Source: JAFECT01 sp035551675
GTDB taxonomy: Bacteria; Pseudomonadota; Alphaproteobacteria; Caulobacterales; Caulobacteraceae
Reading direction: 5' to 3'
Assembly (NCBI GenBank): GCA_035551675.1
Contig: DASZMV010000030.1
Span: 1-64,000, forward strand
Length of the DNA stretch: 64,000 nt
Below are positions 62,580 to 64,000 of this stretch, piece by piece. A program made the position numbers and the translations under genes. Numbering within the stretch: the first letter of the stretch is position 1; each line of letters begins with the position of its first letter. The notes under the pieces were generated by a model. That model was not told where the DNA came from. It saw nothing but the letters and a program-made list of their open reading frames with translations, and ran no database searches.

Positions 62580-64000
62580 TTATGATCCGCCCTTTCTGAG
62601 CGACGCGTTGTTCAGGTCCACATCCGCAGCCGGGATCACCTCCACGCCGGGGTGCTCCGCCTTCAGCGCCTTCAGGAACACGCTGGCGTCGCCGACCACC
62701 ACGATCTGCGCCTGGGCGGGATCGAACAGCTCGGCGCCGATCGCTTGCACCTGTTGCGGCGTCACCGCCTTGACGTGGTCGGCGTAGCGGCCGATCTCGT
62801 CCAGGTTCACGTTGTAGAGGGTGAAGCGGCTGAGCAGATTGGCCGTGTCCTCGGTGGTCTCCACCGTGCGATCGAAGCCGCCGACGATCGAGGCTTTGCG
62901 CGCCGCCAGCTCCGCATCGCCGGGCGCCGTGGTTCCGAGCTTCTTCATCTCGTTCACGATCAGGTCGACGACCTGCACCGCCGACTCGTTCTTGGTCGAG
63001 GTCGAGGCGATGAACGGCCCGGGCGCGCGACGGAAATCGATGCGGCCGCTGGCGCCGTAGCTCAGGCCGCGCTTGATCCGAATCTCTTCGTTCAGACGTC
63101 CCGAATAGCCGCCGCCCAGCACGGTCGCGGCCACCAACGCGGGATAGAAGCGCGGATCGTCGCGCGAAATGGCGACGCGGCTCACGATCACCGCCGCCTG
63201 GCCCGCGTGGGGAAGGTCGACCACCACGATGCGCGGCGGGGGCGTGGCGCCGACCGGCGCGGGCGCGGCGGGTTTGGCGCCGGAGGCCGGCTTCCAGTCG
63301 CCGAACAGGTGTTCCGCCAAGGCAAAGCCCTGCTCCGGCGTGACATCGCCCGCCAGCACCAGTGTCGCTTCGTCCGGCCGCCACCACTGCGCGTGGAAGC
63401 GCGCCACGTCGTCGTGGGTGAACTTCGACACCGACGCCTGGGTCCCTGAGCTCGGCTCGCCGTAGGGCGCCGCGCCGTAGACCGCGCGGTCCGCGACCAT
63501 GGCTCCGAGCTGTGAGGGATTGCCCATCGCTACCTGGATGCCGGCCAGGGTCTGCTGACGCGCGCGGTCCAGCTCCTCGGACGCGAACACGGGGTTGCGC
63601 GCCACGTCGGCGAAGACGGTCATGGCCGGGTCGAGTTCGTCGCGCTTGACGACCAGGCTGAGTTGCGAACCGTCATAGCTCGCGCCCACGCCCAATTCGC
63701 CGCCGAGGGATTCGATCTGGCGCGCGATCTCTTCCGCCGAGCGCGAGGTCGTGCCCTTGGTCATCAGCGTCGAGGCCATCTCGGCCACGCCCGGCAGACG
63801 CTGCGGGTCGGTGGCGGCGCCCGCGTCAACGGTCATCTCCGCCGTCACCAGCGGCACGCTGTGCAGCGGCGCCACGATGACATGCATCCCGTTGGCGAGA
63901 ACCTTCTCGTGGGTCTCCACCGGCCGTGCGGCGACGGGTTCGCCCGGCGCCGGCGGCTTGATGCGTTCAGCCTCCGGTGCCGCGGCGACGACGCGGATGT
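62580..64000 (-). CDS. M16 peptidase (pitrilysin family), C-terminal half
   Basis: The frame is open from the right window edge to the stop at 62580; only the downstream part of the gene is visible. The first full M16 domain seen begins at HEKVLANGMHVIVAPLHSVPLV. Where HxxEH would stand it reads GVAEMASTLMTKGTT, so this is the non-catalytic domain. The stretch before it (KPPAPGEPVAARPV) is a Pro-rich linker, suggesting that the active domain with its Zn site lies further upstream, beyond 64000. RGLSYGASGRIDFRRAPGPF marks the R/Y substrate site of the second half. It is likely periplasmic. Confidence 0.85.
   Translation of the reverse strand, partial: IRVVAAAPEAERIKPPAPGEPVAARPVETHEKVLANGMHVIVAPLHSVPLVTAEMTVDAGAATDPQRLPGVAEMASTLMTKGTTSRSAEEIARQIESLGGELGVGASYDGSQLSLVVKRDELDPAMTVFADVARNPVFASEELDRARQQTLAGIQVAMGNPSQLGAMVADRAVYGAAPYGEPSSGTQASVSKFTHDDVARFHAQWWRPDEATLVLAGDVTPEQGFALAEHLFGDWKPASGAKPAAPAPVGATPPPRIVVVDLPHAGQAAVIVSRVAISRDDPRFYPALVAATVLGGGYSGRLNEEIRIKRGLSYGASGRIDFRRAPGPFIASTSTKNESAVQVVDLIVNEMKKLGTTAPGDAELAARKASIVGGFDRTVETTEDTANLLSRFTLYNVNLDEIGRYADHVKAVTPQQVQAIGAELFDPAQAQIVVVGDASVFLKALKAEHPGVEVIPAADVDLNNASLRKGGS

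Overview
The window is a stretch of GC-rich (roughly two-thirds G+C), gene-dense chromosome from an alphaproteobacterium. The evidence is the gene content: TypA/BipA, an EF-G-like GTPase with a DCPGS motif, a DUF2244 gene divergent from nth, a DUF47/Pit pair, a ROSE-type hsp20 leader, and several intergenic palindrome families of the alphaproteobacterial type. A Caulobacterales-like or neighbouring lineage is my best guess, but no rRNA or lineage-specific marker is present. I see no plasmid, phage, IS or CRISPR genes; this looks like core and accessory metabolism with many small repeats at gene ends. About 67 protein genes and one tRNA are supported. Both edge genes are cut: an aldolase on the left and an M16 peptidase on the right.

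Layout. 1-7 kb: end of a KDPGal aldolase gene, a UDP-glucuronate epimerase, an ArsR/SRPBCC pair with a visible operator, a secreted unknown, a DUF969-DUF979-DUF2891 operon, an SDR and a DUF6980-like small protein. 7-13 kb: operon of a TPP enzyme, a fused 5-oxoprolinase/hydantoinase and a cysteine-cluster protein. 13-16 kb: CaiB/BaiF CoA-transferase and glutaryl-CoA dehydrogenase (glutarate branch of lysine/tryptophan breakdown). 16-25 kb: PH-domain protein, EF-G-like GTPase, glycerol kinase, pentapeptide-repeat protein, heat-shock Hsp20 with thermosensor, a lipoprotein methyltransferase and a hydrolase. 25-31 kb: HisN-like phosphatase, XRE regulator, aminotransferase joined to a ParDE-type toxin-antitoxin pair, and TypA. 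31-36 kb: VOC protein, threonine/serine dehydratase, ACAD10-like kinase, MaoC hydratase and an M19-like protein. 36-50 kb: sulfatase-like lipoprotein, nth, adenosine kinase, Smr, orphan histidine kinase, Pit transport, TauD and a dicarboxylate symporter. 50-64 kb: EVE protein, CoA-transferase and acyl-CoA synthetase, tRNA-Gly, SDR, two related 2OG oxygenases around an isoaspartyl peptidase, RlmN, DUF350 with a trypsin-like protein, and the M16 peptidase.

Together the genes describe a heterotroph that degrades amino acids and acyl-CoA esters (glutaryl-CoA dehydrogenase, CoA-transferases, acyl-CoA synthetase, MaoC, dehydratase, aminotransferase, oxoprolinase, dipeptidase-like, isoaspartyl peptidase). 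The most notable points are: (i) three predicted enzymes that have lost key catalytic residues (sulfatase-like lipoprotein, M19 dipeptidase-like protein, trypsin-like protein); (ii) a ROSE thermometer with an RpoH-like promoter in front of hsp20; (iii) an ArsR operator overlapping a possibly leaderless start; (iv) a possible pyroglutamate uptake and breakdown locus; (v) at least five families of modular palindromic repeats placed at gene 3' ends, one of which supplies the C-terminal codons of a transporter.
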